Of a DNA stretch of 64,000 nt, positions 1 through 9,682 are shown in pieces. Origin of the DNA: Prochlorococcus sp. AG-459-O09 (GTDB lineage: Bacteria; Cyanobacteriota; Cyanobacteriia; PCC-6307; Cyanobiaceae). Numbering within the stretch: position 1 is the stretch's first letter; each line of letters starts with the position of its first letter. Under the pieces are notes generated by a model. That model had not been told where the DNA came from. It searched no databases and saw only the letters and a list, made by a program, of their open reading frames with translations. The translations under genes were made by a program, and so were the position numbers. The stretch is taken from positions 26,973 to 90,972 of the forward strand of contig QCRH01000002.1 in NCBI GenBank assembly GCA_003211955.1. Direction: 5' to 3'.

Positions 1-1521
1 AAAAATTTTAATTTGGAAATAGATAGTGGAGATCATTTGGCCATAATAGGACCTTCTGGATGTGGAAAGACCACTTTTGCAAAAACATTAGTAAATATAT
101 TGCCTGATAAGGCTACTTCTAAAGGGCATCTATCGATTTCAAGTGTAGATCCTAGGAAAATAAATAACAAAGATGCACAATTATTTAGAAGAAATAATTT
201 TGGATTTATTTATCAAGACTCTATAAAAAAACTTAATCCGCTAATGAGAATTGGGGATCATTTATATGAATTATTTAAAACACATGATCAAACTAAATCA
301 ACTATCGCTATTAAAAAATTAGTAAGAGAAGTTTTTCAAAAAGTAGGAATTGAAGAAAGCAGACTTGATTCTTTCCCACATCAATTTAGCGGTGGAATGA
401 GACAGAGAGTTTCTATAGCAATGGCACTTGCTTTGAAACCTAAATTATTAATAGCTGATGAACCTACAACAAGCTTAGATACCAAAACAAGTTTTGAAAT
501 TATGCAAGAAATAATTCATCTATGTAATGAATTTGATACTACTTTAATTTTAATTAGTCATGATATTAATCTTGCAGCAAAGTGGTGCAAAAAAGTTGCA
601 ATAATTGAAAAGGGATCGATTGTTGAAAAAGGGAATATATTAGATATTTTTCAATCACCAAAATCAGATGTCGGGAAAAAGTTAGTAAATGCTTCAAAAA
701 TAGTATTAGAATCAAAAACTAAAAATAATACTCGAGATAAGGTCGTTCTAGAGGTAAATAACCTAAGACATTGGTATAAGTTAAATTCTTCAATTTTCAT
801 TAATAAATGGAATAAGGCTTTAAATGAAGTAAGTTTCAAATTATATGAGAATGAGACTCTTGGAATAGTTGGTTCTTCAGGGAGCGGTAAAAGTACATTA
901 TGTAGGGCTTTAATTGGACTCCTTAAAGTAAGAGGTGGTGAAATAAAAATTTATGATAAAAATCATGCATCGAAAAAAAATAAATCTTTTAAAAAGACAA
1001 ACAATATGCAAATAATTTTTCAAGATCCTTTTTCAAGTTTGAATCCGAAAATGACAATTAAAAATATTTTGGAAGATATATTTTTTATTCAAAAAATTTC
1101 AGATAAAAGAAAAATCGATAAAGAAATAAAATTAATGGTAAGAAATTTAAATCTTCCTTTAAATAATGATTTTTTTAATTCTTATCCTAGCCAATTATCT
1201 GGTGGTCAATTGCAAAGAATTTCATTAGCCAGAGCGCTATTGTTGAAACCAAAAATTTTGATTTGTGATGAGAGCGTTAATATGTTGGATGCTTCAGTAA
1301 AAATAGAGATTCTTGAATTACTTAGAGTCCTGCAAGAAAAAATGAATTTAACGATTATCTTTATTACTCATGATTTAGGCATTGCTAAAAGATTTTGTGA
1401 TAGGTTGCTAGTTATGAATCACGGAAAGATAGTTGATGAAGGGGAAAGTTCTACAATATTCGCTAAAACTCAAAACGCGTATACAAAAACGCTTCTAAAT
1501 TCCTCTTTAAATCTTATTTAA
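1..1521 (+). CDS. Oligopeptide-type ABC transporter, two fused ATPase domains (5' partial)
   Basis: ATP-hydrolysing subunit of a peptide/nickel-class importer, equivalent to DppD and DppF joined in one chain. The frame is open to the window edge (in-frame codons K-N-F-N precede the TTG at 13), so the true start lies upstream. The first ATPase has Walker A GPSGCGKTT near residue 20, signature FSGGMRQR near 130 and Walker B ending LLIADEP. The second has GSSGSGKST near 290, LSGGQLQR near 395 and LICDES near 415, so both sites look catalytic although the second lacks the usual Pro after DE. No permease or binding-protein gene is visible here. The last 8 bases overlap the convergent rluD-like gene. 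Substrate cannot be told from sequence. Confidence 0.9.
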   Translation, partial: KNFNLEIDSGDHLAIIGPSGCGKTTFAKTLVNILPDKATSKGHLSISSVDPRKINNKDAQLFRRNNFGFIYQDSIKKLNPLMRIGDHLYELFKTHDQTKSTIAIKKLVREVFQKVGIEESRLDSFPHQFSGGMRQRVSIAMALALKPKLLIADEPTTSLDTKTSFEIMQEIIHLCNEFDTTLILISHDINLAAKWCKKVAIIEKGSIVEKGNILDIFQSPKSDVGKKLVNASKIVLESKTKNNTRDKVVLEVNNLRHWYKLNSSIFINKWNKALNEVSFKLYENETLGIVGSSGSGKSTLCRALIGLLKVRGGEIKIYDKNHASKKNKSFKKTNNMQIIFQDPFSSLNPKMTIKNILEDIFFIQKISDKRKIDKEIKLMVRNLNLPLNNDFFNSYPSQLSGGQLQRISLARALLLKPKILICDESVNMLDASVKIEILELLRVLQEKMNLTIIFITHDLGIAKRFCDRLLVMNHGKIVDEGESSTIFAKTQNAYTKTLLNSSLNLI

Positions 1522-2473
1522 CTTTAAGAACACTTAGTAATTTTTGAAAATCTAATGGTAATTCTGATTCAAATATCATTTCTTTACCATTTATTGGATG
1601 TATAAGTCCAAGCTTAATTGCGTGTAAAGCTTGGCCATCTAATTTACATGGTAGTTTTTTACATCTTCCATATAATGGATCACCCACAATTGGATGATTA
1701 ATGTGAGCGCAATGTACTCTTATTTGATGAGTTCGCCCGGTATCTAGTTTGAAACTCATTAATGAGTAATTGCCAAATCTTTCTTCTAATTTCCAATAGG
1801 TACAGGCATACCTTCCTGAAGTTTCTTCAACTACTTTATATTTCAATCTATTTAATTTATCTCTGCCAATATTTCCCACTATTTGGCCTTCTTCAGAATT
1901 AGGTGCTCCATGAATTACTGCAATATATTCGCGTGATGCTATTTTTTCTTTAATTTGTTTCTGGATATTTACTAATGCCTCTTGGCTTTTTGCAACCACC
2001 ATACATCCGGAGGTATCTTTGTCTAATCTATGAACAATCCCAGGTCTTAGTTTTCCATTAATTCCAGGTAGATCTTTACAGTGAAAAAGTAATCCATTCA
2101 CTAAAGTTCCAGATTTGTGTCCAGGGGCTGGATGAACAATTAGTCCTGATTGTTTATTAATTACTATAATGTGCTCGTCTTCAAAAAGGATATTTAAATT
2201 TATTTTTTCAGGTTTCAAATAAATAAGAGGTTCTGGAGGAGGCATCCATATTTGAATATTGTCGCCATTTTTTAATGGTGTCTTTGCTTTCGCGGTCTTG
2301 TAGTTTACAAGTACTAAACCCGAATTTATAAAATGTTGAATTCTTGCTCTACTTTGTTCTGGCCTTTTACTTACCAACCATCTGTCTAGCCTCATAGGAA
2401 GAGGTAGCTCATAGATAATTTCTATAAGCTCACCTTCTCCAATGCCGAAAGAATTTTGATTATTTAATTCCAT
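1514..2473 (-). CDS. rluD: RluA/RluD-family 23S rRNA pseudouridine synthase
   Basis: Converts specific uridines in large-subunit rRNA to pseudouridine. An S4 RNA-binding domain lies at about residues 27-75 (MRLDRWL start), followed by the catalytic domain with HRLDKDTSG at 148-156, whose Asp151 is the family nucleophile. Length (319 aa) is normal for RluD. It overlaps the end of the upstream rbgA gene by 10 bases, so the two are probably cotranscribed and translationally coupled; both act on the large ribosomal subunit. RluD versus RluC specificity is inferred from overall form only. Confidence 0.9.
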   Translation of the reverse strand: MELNNQNSFGIGEGELIEIIYELPLPMRLDRWLVSKRPEQSRARIQHFINSGLVLVNYKTAKAKTPLKNGDNIQIWMPPPEPLIYLKPEKINLNILFEDEHIIVINKQSGLIVHPAPGHKSGTLVNGLLFHCKDLPGINGKLRPGIVHRLDKDTSGCMVVAKSQEALVNIQKQIKEKIASREYIAVIHGAPNSEEGQIVGNIGRDKLNRLKYKVVEETSGRYACTYWKLEERFGNYSLMSFKLDTGRTHQIRVHCAHINHPIVGDPLYGRCKKLPCKLDGQALHAIKLGLIHPINGKEMIFESELPLDFQKLLSVLKVK

Positions 2474-3336
2474 AGTGGGACTTCTAAAGCAATTTTACCC
2501 AGCATTTGATTTCTATAATCTTCCAATAACTTATGAGACATTCTCCTTTTATCGCCTGAGGTATGTTTTGATGCTGCTTCGTCGATCCAAGCAGAAGGAC
2601 TCTTAAAGCCTTTGGTTATATCTACTCCATATCTATTAGATATTTGTTTAACTGAGATATTCGCATTCTTATCTTTCTTGAGAGTGGATATAATTTTGAT
2701 AAATCCAATTGCGACACTTTCTATTTCATAAGCAGCTTCACCAATATCGTCACACAGTGCAAGATTAAGTGCTGATTTTTGATCTTCTAAATTTGGAGGT
2801 ATAACACCAGGAGCATCTAGCAGATCTATACCACTTTCTAATTTTATCCATCTTAAATTACGAGTCACGCCTGCTTTCCTAGCGCTATCTACAACTCTTT
2901 TTTTTGCAATTCTATTAATTAATGCTGACTTTCCTACGTTTGGAAAACCAAGTGTAAGGGCTCTAATTGGCCTTATTCGCATTCCTCTAGAAAGTCTTCT
3001 ATCGTCGATTGACGACCTAGAATCTTTGGCTGACTTACAAATTTCTTTAATCCCTATTCCTCTTTTAGCATCACACCAAAGAGGATATTGATCTTTAGCA
3101 TTAAACCATTTATTCCAACTATTGATTGTATTAGGGGAGATCATGTCTGATCTGTTAATAACAAGAATATGTTTTTTATTATTTATCCATTTATTTAAGT
3201 GTGGATGTCCTGTTGACAAGGGAATTCGTGCATCTCTTACTTCTATAACTAAATCTACTTTATTGATAACTTCAGATAATTTCTTTTCTGCTTTTGCGAT
3301 ATGGCCTGGGTACCATTGAATTTTGGGTATGTCCAC
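2464..3336 (-). CDS. rbgA: Ribosome biogenesis GTPase A (YlqF/RbgA)
   Basis: GTPase needed for late assembly of the 50S subunit. It shows the circularly permuted G-motif order typical of the YlqF/YawG family: G4 NRSD at 61-64, then G1 GFPNVGKS at 130-137, then G3 DAPG at 174-177. The N-terminus IQWYPGHIAKA is the family hallmark. Length 290 aa is normal. It is the first gene of a two-gene minus-strand unit with the rluD-like gene, and is divergent from pgk across 214 bases of AT-rich DNA. Confidence 0.93.
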   Translation of the reverse strand: MDIPKIQWYPGHIAKAEKKLSEVINKVDLVIEVRDARIPLSTGHPHLNKWINNKKHILVINRSDMISPNTINSWNKWFNAKDQYPLWCDAKRGIGIKEICKSAKDSRSSIDDRRLSRGMRIRPIRALTLGFPNVGKSALINRIAKKRVVDSARKAGVTRNLRWIKLESGIDLLDAPGVIPPNLEDQKSALNLALCDDIGEAAYEIESVAIGFIKIISTLKKDKNANISVKQISNRYGVDITKGFKSPSAWIDEAASKHTSGDKRRMSHKLLEDYRNQMLGKIALEVPLWN

Positions 3337-3550
3337 TTCAATAAATCAAATAAAATTTTGTATTCCTTTTAGTTTTTATAAGTTTCAAAAGTATTTACTT
3401 CTAAAGTTTAGTATAAATTTAATGACTAAAAAATTTTTATAATCGTTAATTCTTAAAATTTATTAAGGCATAGGTAACAGTAACTACTTTTTAACCCAAT
3501 AAGCCCAAATTAACGTTAGGGTCTTAAGATTAAAAAATTAAGCTTGTTTA

Positions 3551-4759
3551 ATGTCAAAATTATCTCTTTCCAGTCTTGATAAGACACATTTAGAAGGAAA
3601 AAAAGTTCTTGTAAGAGTAGATTTTAATGTTCCATTAAATGAAGATGGTCAAATAACCGACGATACGCGTATTCGTGCAGCGATCCCAACTATTGAATAT
3701 CTTATTAATTATTCTGCAAAAGTTATTTTAGCTGCTCATTTTGGTAGACCAAAGGGTCAGGTAAATGAAAAAATGAGATTAACTCCAGTAGCAGCAAGAT
3801 TAAGTGAATTATTGGGGCAAAATGTTGCTCTTACTAAGAGTTGTATTGGTGATGAAGCAGTTGCACAATCAAACAGCTTATCTAACGGAGATGTTCTTTT
3901 ACTTGAAAATGTTCGTTTTTTTGGTGAAGAGGAAAAGAACGACCTGGAGTTTGCTAAAAAATTAGCGTCACATGCAGATATGTATGTAAATGATGCTTTC
4001 GGTGCTGCTCATAGAGCTCATGCTTCAACTCAGGGTGTTACTAATTATTTAAGTCCCTCAGTAGCTGGATTTCTTTTAGAAAAAGAATTGAAATACTTAC
4101 AAGGAGCAATAGATTCTCCAAAGCGTCCATTGGCAGCAATAGTTGGAGGATCAAAGGTTAGTAGCAAAATAGGAGTACTTGATTCTTTACTAGATAAGTG
4201 TGACAAAATCATGATTGGTGGAGGTATGATTTTTACTTTTTATAAAGCTAGAGGTTTAGGTGTTGGAAAGAGCCTTGTAGAAGAAGATAAACTCGAGCTT
4301 GCTAAAGATTTAGAAGAAAAAGCAAAAGCAAAAGGAGTAGAATTATTATTACCTACTGATGTTGTTTTAGCTGATGAATTTTCTCCGGACGCCAATAGTA
4401 AAATATCTCAAATTGATTCAATTAGTGGCAATTGGATGGGTCTAGATATTGGTCCAGATTCAATTAAAGTTTTTCAGAATGCTCTTGCAGAATGTAAGAC
4501 AATTATTTGGAATGGTCCAATGGGAGTTTTTGAATTTGATAAATTTGCAGACGGTACAAATGCAATAGCTACGACTCTTGCGGACTTAAGTGCTTTTTCT
4601 GAAGTTTGTACAATAATTGGTGGTGGAGATTCAGTCGCAGCAGTTGAGAAAGCAGGATTAGCTGAGAAAATGTCTCATATATCTACTGGAGGTGGTGCAA
4701 GTTTGGAACTTTTAGAAGGTAAAACCTTACCAGGTGTAGCTGCGTTAAACGACGCTTAG
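3551..4759 (+). CDS. pgk: Phosphoglycerate kinase
   Basis: Interconverts 3-phosphoglycerate and 1,3-bisphosphoglycerate with ATP/ADP, in the Calvin cycle and glycolysis. The protein is full length (402 aa). Visible signatures are VRVDFNVPL near the N-terminus, the substrate-binding arginine in FGRPKG, the hinge/nucleotide motif [10 protein letters not shown], and the C-terminal GGGDS and [13 protein letters not shown] loops. ATG start. It stands alone on the plus strand, and its stop is one base from the stop of a convergent gene, leaving no room for a separate terminator. Confidence 0.98.
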   Translation: MSKLSLSSLDKTHLEGKKVLVRVDFNVPLNEDGQITDDTRIRAAIPTIEYLINYSAKVILAAHFGRPKGQVNEKMRLTPVAARLSELLGQNVALTKSCIGDEAVAQSNSLSNGDVLLLENVRFFGEEEKNDLEFAKKLASHADMYVNDAFGAAHRAHASTQGVTNYLSPSVAGFLLEKELKYLQGAIDSPKRPLAAIVGGSKVSSKIGVLDSLLDKCDKIMIGGGMIFTFYKARGLGVGKSLVEEDKLELAKDLEEKAKAKGVELLLPTDVVLADEFSPDANSKISQIDSISGNWMGLDIGPDSIKVFQNALAECKTIIWNGPMGVFEFDKFADGTNAIATTLADLSAFSEVCTIIGGGDSVAAVEKAGLAEKMSHISTGGGASLELLEGKTLPGVAALNDA

Positions 4760-4760
4760 G

Positions 4761-5495
4761 CTATATCTCATCAACAATATCAATGCTCTTTGTGAAAGTA
4801 ATAATTCCTTCAGGGTGAGCTATGATTCCTGACCAAATTTGTATCCCTGGTTTTGAAGGGGCTCTTGTTATTTTAAAAATCCCTCCTGACGCCAATGGCT
4901 CCAATAATATTTCTTGTTCAAAAAATGAATTAACTTGATGAGGTTTTATAGCTCCAGCAATAATCACTTCTTCAAGAGGCTTATTTAGAATTATATCGAT
5001 ATCATATTTTGAACCGGTAAGAACTTTATCAGGAATTTTAAAACTAATATCTATCTTTTTATTATCGTTTCTTATAGTTGTGAATAAATTTTTGATAATC
5101 CCTTCATCTATTTTCCCAGTTACGATTGAAAATAAATAATCAAAATTGGATTCGAGTATATATATTTCTCCATTAACTATTTTTTCCCCATAAACTTTTA
5201 TTCGCAAAATATCTTCATTTGGAATATTAGATTTTAATCTTTTGATCTTCCATTTGCTGTTAGGGAAATCATTAATAATCTTTAAAAATTGTTTTGGTAT
5301 ATTTTGGCTCTCTTCATTTCTAAAATTTTTTCTAATGAATTCTAAATCTCTATTATTTAAAGAGTTTTCTATATTTCTTATAAATTCAACTTTTAAAGTT
5401 TGCGTTATTGCTGAATAGGGAATAATAAGATAAACAAATAAGTAGAGAAGAAATCCTATATTTTTGAATAATTTTAAATTAAACATATTAATCAT
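4761..5495 (-). CDS. Unknown exported or membrane-anchored protein
   Basis: I do not recognise a family. The 244-residue protein has a Lys-containing N-terminus followed by a hydrophobic run (GFLLYLFVYLIIPYSA), which reads as a signal peptide or anchor. The rest is soluble, mixed alpha/beta by eye, with short PxG-rich turns near the C-terminus, and has no cysteines. Start at ATG 5495 is possible, but ATG 5486 (MFNLKLF) would give a more usual signal peptide. It is divergent from murG with only 32 bases between, so the promoters must overlap. A role in the cell envelope is a guess from location only. Confidence 0.75.
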   Translation of the reverse strand: MINMFNLKLFKNIGFLLYLFVYLIIPYSAITQTLKVEFIRNIENSLNNRDLEFIRKNFRNEESQNIPKQFLKIINDFPNSKWKIKRLKSNIPNEDILRIKVYGEKIVNGEIYILESNFDYLFSIVTGKIDEGIIKNLFTTIRNDNKKIDISFKIPDKVLTGSKYDIDIILNKPLEEVIIAGAIKPHQVNSFFEQEILLEPLASGGIFKITRAPSKPGIQIWSGIIAHPEGIITFTKSIDIVDEI

Positions 5496-5527
5496 TGGTT
5501 ATTTTTATTTTACTAATTTAAGTTTTT

Positions 5528-6619
5528 ATGTCTAAAAAAAATAATTTATTAGTCGCAGCCAGTGGTACAGGGGGGCATATTTTCCCAGCCTTAGCAGTTT
5601 CTAAAGAGGTGGAAGATGAATGGAATATTCATTGGTTGGGTCTTCGTCAAAGACTTGATGCAAATTTTATTCCCAAAAAATATAATTTGAGGACTTTGAA
5701 TATTAAGACGCCAAGAAAAAATATTTTTTTGTTTTATCAATATATAGAAATTTTAATGTCAACTTTCCAAATAATTAGGATCTTAAAAGAAAAAAAAATT
5801 AACTTAGTTTTTACGACTGGCGGTTATATATCAGCACCTACTATTGTTGCCTCAAAACTTCTCAGGATACCTATCATTATTCATGAATCAAATGTAATTC
5901 CGGGGATGGTCACGAAATATTTTGGTTTTTTATGTAACTATGTTCTTTTAGGATTTAAGGAAACAAATTCTTATTTAAAAAATTGTAAAACTATTTTTAC
6001 TGGAACACCTTTAAGAGAGCAATTCTATAAATTTAATTTTTTGCCAGAATGGGTTCCAAAAGGAAATGGACCTCTTTTGATTGTTATGGGAGGTAGTCAA
6101 GGAGCAAAAGCTATAAATCAAATTCTTTATGAATCTCTAGAATTTTTAATAAAAAAACAGTTTCGGATAGTTCATATTATTGGCGAATCTAATAAACAAC
6201 CTTTTCATGTAAAAAACTCCAAAAATTATATTCAAAAGAAATTTACTAATGAAATAGCAGCTTTAATTCAAAACTGTGATCTTGTAATATCGAGGTCTGG
6301 TGCAGGAACAATCAATGAATTAATGGAGGCTGAAAAACCTTCAATTTTAATTCCATATCCAGATTCTAAAAATAATCATCAGGAGAAAAATGCAATGATT
6401 CTTGCTGAAAGTGGAGGCTCAGTTTTAATCAATCAGAGTAAAATTTCTAAAGAAGTTTTTGAAGAAACTCTAGAAAGAATTTTTAAAATAAAATCAAAAA
6501 AGGGAAAAAATCATTACGAAATATTAGATCTCATGAAGAAGAACATGGAAAATAATAATAAAATAAAATCTAAAAATGAGATTAAAAAATTTATTAATTA
6601 TTTTTTAAAGGAATTCTGA
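5528..6619 (+). CDS. murG: UDP-GlcNAc--lipid I GlcNAc transferase MurG
   Basis: Adds GlcNAc to lipid I to make lipid II for peptidoglycan, on the inner face of the plasma membrane. The N-terminal phosphate/lipid-binding loop SGTGGHIFPALA (residues 12-23), the second glycine loop MGGSQGA and the C-terminal SRSGAGTINELMEAEKPSI region with IPYP are all present. Length 363 aa is usual. The 3' end overlaps the convergent aminotransferase gene by 22 bases. Confidence 0.96.
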   Translation: MSKKNNLLVAASGTGGHIFPALAVSKEVEDEWNIHWLGLRQRLDANFIPKKYNLRTLNIKTPRKNIFLFYQYIEILMSTFQIIRILKEKKINLVFTTGGYISAPTIVASKLLRIPIIIHESNVIPGMVTKYFGFLCNYVLLGFKETNSYLKNCKTIFTGTPLREQFYKFNFLPEWVPKGNGPLLIVMGGSQGAKAINQILYESLEFLIKKQFRIVHIIGESNKQPFHVKNSKNYIQKKFTNEIAALIQNCDLVISRSGAGTINELMEAEKPSILIPYPDSKNNHQEKNAMILAESGGSVLINQSKISKEVFEETLERIFKIKSKKGKNHYEILDLMKKNMENNNKIKSKNEIKKFINYFLKEF

Positions 6620-7722
6620 ATTTCTTTGCATAAAAGAGTGTTATTTTTTCTATTCTGCAAACTTATTCTTGCCCACTTTTCGTCAAGAAATCTAAATGAA
6701 GTGCATTCTCTAAGCAATATGCCCTTATTTTCTAAGTATTTTATATTTGGCAACAAGGATGTTTTACTTTCTATTAAAAAAAAGTTGGTTGAAGAGTTAT
6801 GAACTTTAAGATCCTCTATTTTTGATAATTTTTCAAAAACTCTCTTTTTTTCAATATTTATCCAGCTGTGAATCTGTTTTGTCCACTGTTCATAGAATTT
6901 CTTATTACTTAGCAGATCAATTCCGGCTTTAATAGCAAATGAATTTAAAGGCCAAGGATCTCTATTTATTTCCCATTGTTTAAGTTTTTTCGATGAGCCA
7001 ATAACGTAACCTAATCTAAGACCAGGAATATTGAAAATTTTGGTTAAGCTTCTCAAGACTAATAAATTGTCAAATCTTTGGGTTAATGGTATTAAAGATT
7101 CTTTGTCTCCATTAGGTGTTATCGATAAGAAAGCTTCATCACAGATAACTAATTTATATTTTTTCACAACTTCCTCCAATGAATTCTTTTCCCATAATTG
7201 GCCGGTAGGGTTATGCGGATTTGTTATCCAAATAACATCACCTTTTGGATGAAGCGGAAATGATTGAGGAAAAATATTATTCCAGTTTTTTGGCAATTCG
7301 CAATGTATAAAATTGCTTTTCCAACAATTTAAAGATCTTTCATAATCAACAAATGATGGAGAAGGAATACAATTTATTCCAAATTTGGATGCTTCATAAC
7401 CTGCCCAAGTTATTAGTTCAGAAGCTCCATTTCCAGGCAATATATTGTCTGGATTTATCCCATGAAATTTACCGATTATTTCTTTCAGATCACTCAAGTT
7501 TCTCTCTGGGTAATATCTAAATCCAAGATTCTTAATTCCCGCATTTAATGAATCTATTATTATTTGAGGTGGATCAAAGGGTACTAAGGAGGCACTTGCG
7601 TCAATGATTTCAGAGGGTAATAAATTTAATTTTTTTGCATTTGCATATACATTTCCTCCATGCTTTAAGTTTGATATTTGCATGGCTAATGTTGAGTAAT
7701 CATGAGTTTCCGAGTTGTTCAT
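6598..7722 (-). CDS. PLP-dependent class I/II aminotransferase (CobD/HisC-like)
   Basis: Fold-type I PLP enzyme related to histidinol-phosphate aminotransferase and threonine-phosphate decarboxylase CobD. Motifs: GNGASELI (cofactor phosphate loop), NPHNPTGQLW, VICDEAFLS (Asp to pyridine N) and SLTKIFNIPGLRLGY carrying the Schiff-base lysine. The domain structure is complete at 374 aa. The N-terminus HGGNVYANAKKL resembles CobD more than HisC, which would place it in cobalamin side-chain synthesis; that is inference. It lies 17 bases downstream of pyrD on the same strand. Confidence 0.85.
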   Translation of the reverse strand: MNNSETHDYSTLAMQISNLKHGGNVYANAKKLNLLPSEIIDASASLVPFDPPQIIIDSLNAGIKNLGFRYYPERNLSDLKEIIGKFHGINPDNILPGNGASELITWAGYEASKFGINCIPSPSFVDYERSLNCWKSNFIHCELPKNWNNIFPQSFPLHPKGDVIWITNPHNPTGQLWEKNSLEEVVKKYKLVICDEAFLSITPNGDKESLIPLTQRFDNLLVLRSLTKIFNIPGLRLGYVIGSSKKLKQWEINRDPWPLNSFAIKAGIDLLSNKKFYEQWTKQIHSWINIEKKRVFEKLSKIEDLKVHNSSTNFFLIESKTSLLPNIKYLENKGILLRECTSFRFLDEKWARISLQNRKNNTLLCKEIQNSFKK

Positions 7723-7739
7723 TATTCATTTTCTAATTT

Positions 7740-8909
7740 TTATTTAACCCATTTTAAATCTGATCCAATGGCCTCTTTAATATTGGACAATTGATGGATA
7801 TTGATTTGCTTTAAAATCCCTTCAAGTATATTGGGGACTAATTGTGGCCCCTTATATATCCATCCCGTATAAAGTTGAATTAATGATGCTCCAGAACAAA
7901 TTCTTTCCCAAGCCGACTCAGGACTATCGATTCCACCAACTCCAATTAAAATAATCTTTTTATCAATATTATGAATATGTTTTATTATTTGATTTGCTTT
8001 TTTTTGTAGAGGCTTTCCACTTAATCCTCCATTCTCTTCAGAAAGTAATAATCCTGTTTGCCTGATTTTCCTATTTTCAAGACCTAATCTATCTATGCTG
8101 GTGTTAGTAGCAATTATCCCATCGATATTTTCCTCGATTATTAACTGGCAAATATCTTCAATATCTTTAAGGCTTAAATCTGGCGCAATTTTTACAAATA
8201 ATGGTGGACAATTAGGTAAGTTTTTAATTTCCCTAAGAAGTTCTTTTAGAAGTATTGGATCTTGCAACTTTCTTAGTCCTTCAGTATTTGGAGAACTTAC
8301 GTTTATTGCTGCGTAATCACAATATGGAATTAATAATTTTAGAGAAGTTAAATAATCATCTTTTGCTTGAGATAAGCTTGTGATTTTAGACTTACCGAAA
8401 TTTATCCCTAAACAAATATTTACCCTGTTTTTCTTGAACTCAATACCCTGCTCAAGAAAATTTTTAACCAGATTTTCTGCACCATTATTATTGAAACCCA
8501 TCCTATTTAATGCTGCTTCTTCTTCAGCTAATCTAAATAACCTTGGTTTTGGATTGCCATTTTGAGCAAATTTAGTTACTGTACCAAGTTCTGCAAATCC
8601 AAAACCAAAATCTTTCCATATATTTGCAGCACTTCCATTTTTGTCAAAACCTGCAGCTAAACCAATGGGATTACAAAAATTTATTCCACATATGTTCTGA
8701 CTTAACCTTTTATCAATTACAGAAAATTCTTCATTTAGATTTTTAAGGATTGATGAAACTAAAGGCCAATTATATTTTCTTGAACTAAATGATAGAAGGC
8801 TAAGAGATAAATTAGTTAAATATTCTGCATCTATTCCAGAATCTTTTTTTAGTATAGGGGTCATCAAGTTTTTATAAAGATTTTTAAATACCCCCTTCTG
8901 TTCATTCAT
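7740..8909 (-). CDS. pyrD: Dihydroorotate dehydrogenase, class 2 (quinone)
   Basis: Oxidises dihydroorotate to orotate in pyrimidine synthesis, passing electrons to membrane quinone. Features: the class-2 N-terminal amphipathic extension (about 50 residues), the FMN-binding NPIGLAAGFDKNG segment, GTVTKFAQNGNPKPRLFRL, the NRMGFNNNGAENL loop, NVSSPNTEGLR with the class-2 catalytic Ser, and the C-terminal IGVGGIDSPESAWE phosphate loop. Length 389 aa is normal. It starts 6 bases after the rnhA stop and is probably cotranscribed with it. Confidence 0.96.
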   Translation of the reverse strand: MNEQKGVFKNLYKNLMTPILKKDSGIDAEYLTNLSLSLLSFSSRKYNWPLVSSILKNLNEEFSVIDKRLSQNICGINFCNPIGLAAGFDKNGSAANIWKDFGFGFAELGTVTKFAQNGNPKPRLFRLAEEEAALNRMGFNNNGAENLVKNFLEQGIEFKKNRVNICLGINFGKSKITSLSQAKDDYLTSLKLLIPYCDYAAINVSSPNTEGLRKLQDPILLKELLREIKNLPNCPPLFVKIAPDLSLKDIEDICQLIIEENIDGIIATNTSIDRLGLENRKIRQTGLLLSEENGGLSGKPLQKKANQIIKHIHNIDKKIILIGVGGIDSPESAWERICSGASLIQLYTGWIYKGPQLVPNILEGILKQINIHQLSNIKEAIGSDLKWVK

Positions 8910-8915
8910 AAAAAA

Positions 8916-9635
8916 TTAGGATTCTTTTTTTTCTATTATCCAATATTTTTTATCTTTAGGAATCAATCTCCAATTACGCCATTCAAAAAGTAAATATTGT
9001 TTTATCTTTATGTGGTTTTCTTCACCTAATAAATTACTTAGTTCAAGTGAATTTAATAAGTACTTTTTGTCAGCAAATTTTTGAATTAATTCATTTCTTG
9101 AAAATAATTCCTGAATTTCTGAAGGGGCATTTTTTTCAAAATACTCTACTGAAGATTCAGACTCTTTTAAGTTACTTTTTAGAGATATACCTTTGCTATA
9201 ATTGGTCGCGATTTTATCTACCCTATCATTTTGTTTGTCACCGCTATGGCCTTTAACATATTCCATTAAAAGACCATTAATTCTTAATTGATCAATTTTT
9301 TGCCATAAATCAAGATTTTGAACTGATTTTCCTGAGCTTGTTTTCCATCCATTTCTCTTCCAATTAATAATCCATTTTGTATACCCTTCTATTACATATT
9401 TACTATCAGTTCTTAATTTAAAGTTTTCTTTTAATTTATAGGTTTTTAATTTCTCAAGTGTTTTTATAGCAGCAGTGAGTTCCATTCTATTATTAGTAGT
9501 ATTTTGCTCGGAACCACCTATTTCTAATTCACTTTTGTCATCAAAAATTATTAGACCACCCCAACCACCTGGACCTGGATTGCCACTGCAGGCTCCATCT
9601 GTTGCAGCTTCAATTGCAATACTATCAATATTCAT
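8916..9635 (-). CDS. rnhA: Ribonuclease HI with C-terminal extension
   Basis: Cleaves the RNA strand of RNA-DNA hybrids. The carboxylate active site is complete: Asp13 in TDGACSGNPGPGG, Glu52 in NRMELTAA, Asp77 in RTDSKYV and Asp140 in NDRVDKIA, with the catalytic His in KGHSG at 130. The RNase H domain ends near residue 150. A further 90 residues follow, charged and without a recognised domain (bacterial RNase HI is about 155 aa). The gene lies 47 bases downstream of rplL, with a stem-loop between. Confidence 0.94.
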   Translation of the reverse strand: MNIDSIAIEAATDGACSGNPGPGGWGGLIIFDDKSELEIGGSEQNTTNNRMELTAAIKTLEKLKTYKLKENFKLRTDSKYVIEGYTKWIINWKRNGWKTSSGKSVQNLDLWQKIDQLRINGLLMEYVKGHSGDKQNDRVDKIATNYSKGISLKSNLKESESSVEYFEKNAPSEIQELFSRNELIQKFADKKYLLNSLELSNLLGEENHIKIKQYLLFEWRNWRLIPKDKKYWIIEKKES

Positions 9636-9643
9636 AATTTTTG

Positions 9644-9668
9644 AAGCCGATAAAAAGTCTATCGGCTT
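9644..9668 (-). other. Stem-loop between rplL and rnhA
   Basis: A perfect 9-bp inverted repeat (aagccgata / tatcggctt) with a 7-base loop lies in the 47 bases between the rplL stop and the rnhA start. Read on the minus strand it has no long T-run after the stem, so it is more likely a processing or stabilising hairpin, or a leaky terminator, than a strong intrinsic terminator. Confidence 0.6.
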
Positions 9669-9682
9669 GAAAATATATTCTC

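Noticed and set aside
3361..3550. Small imperfect repeats (TAACGTTA; cttaa/ttaag) before pgk as a regulator site
   Set aside because: Too short and too AT-rich to stand out from chance.
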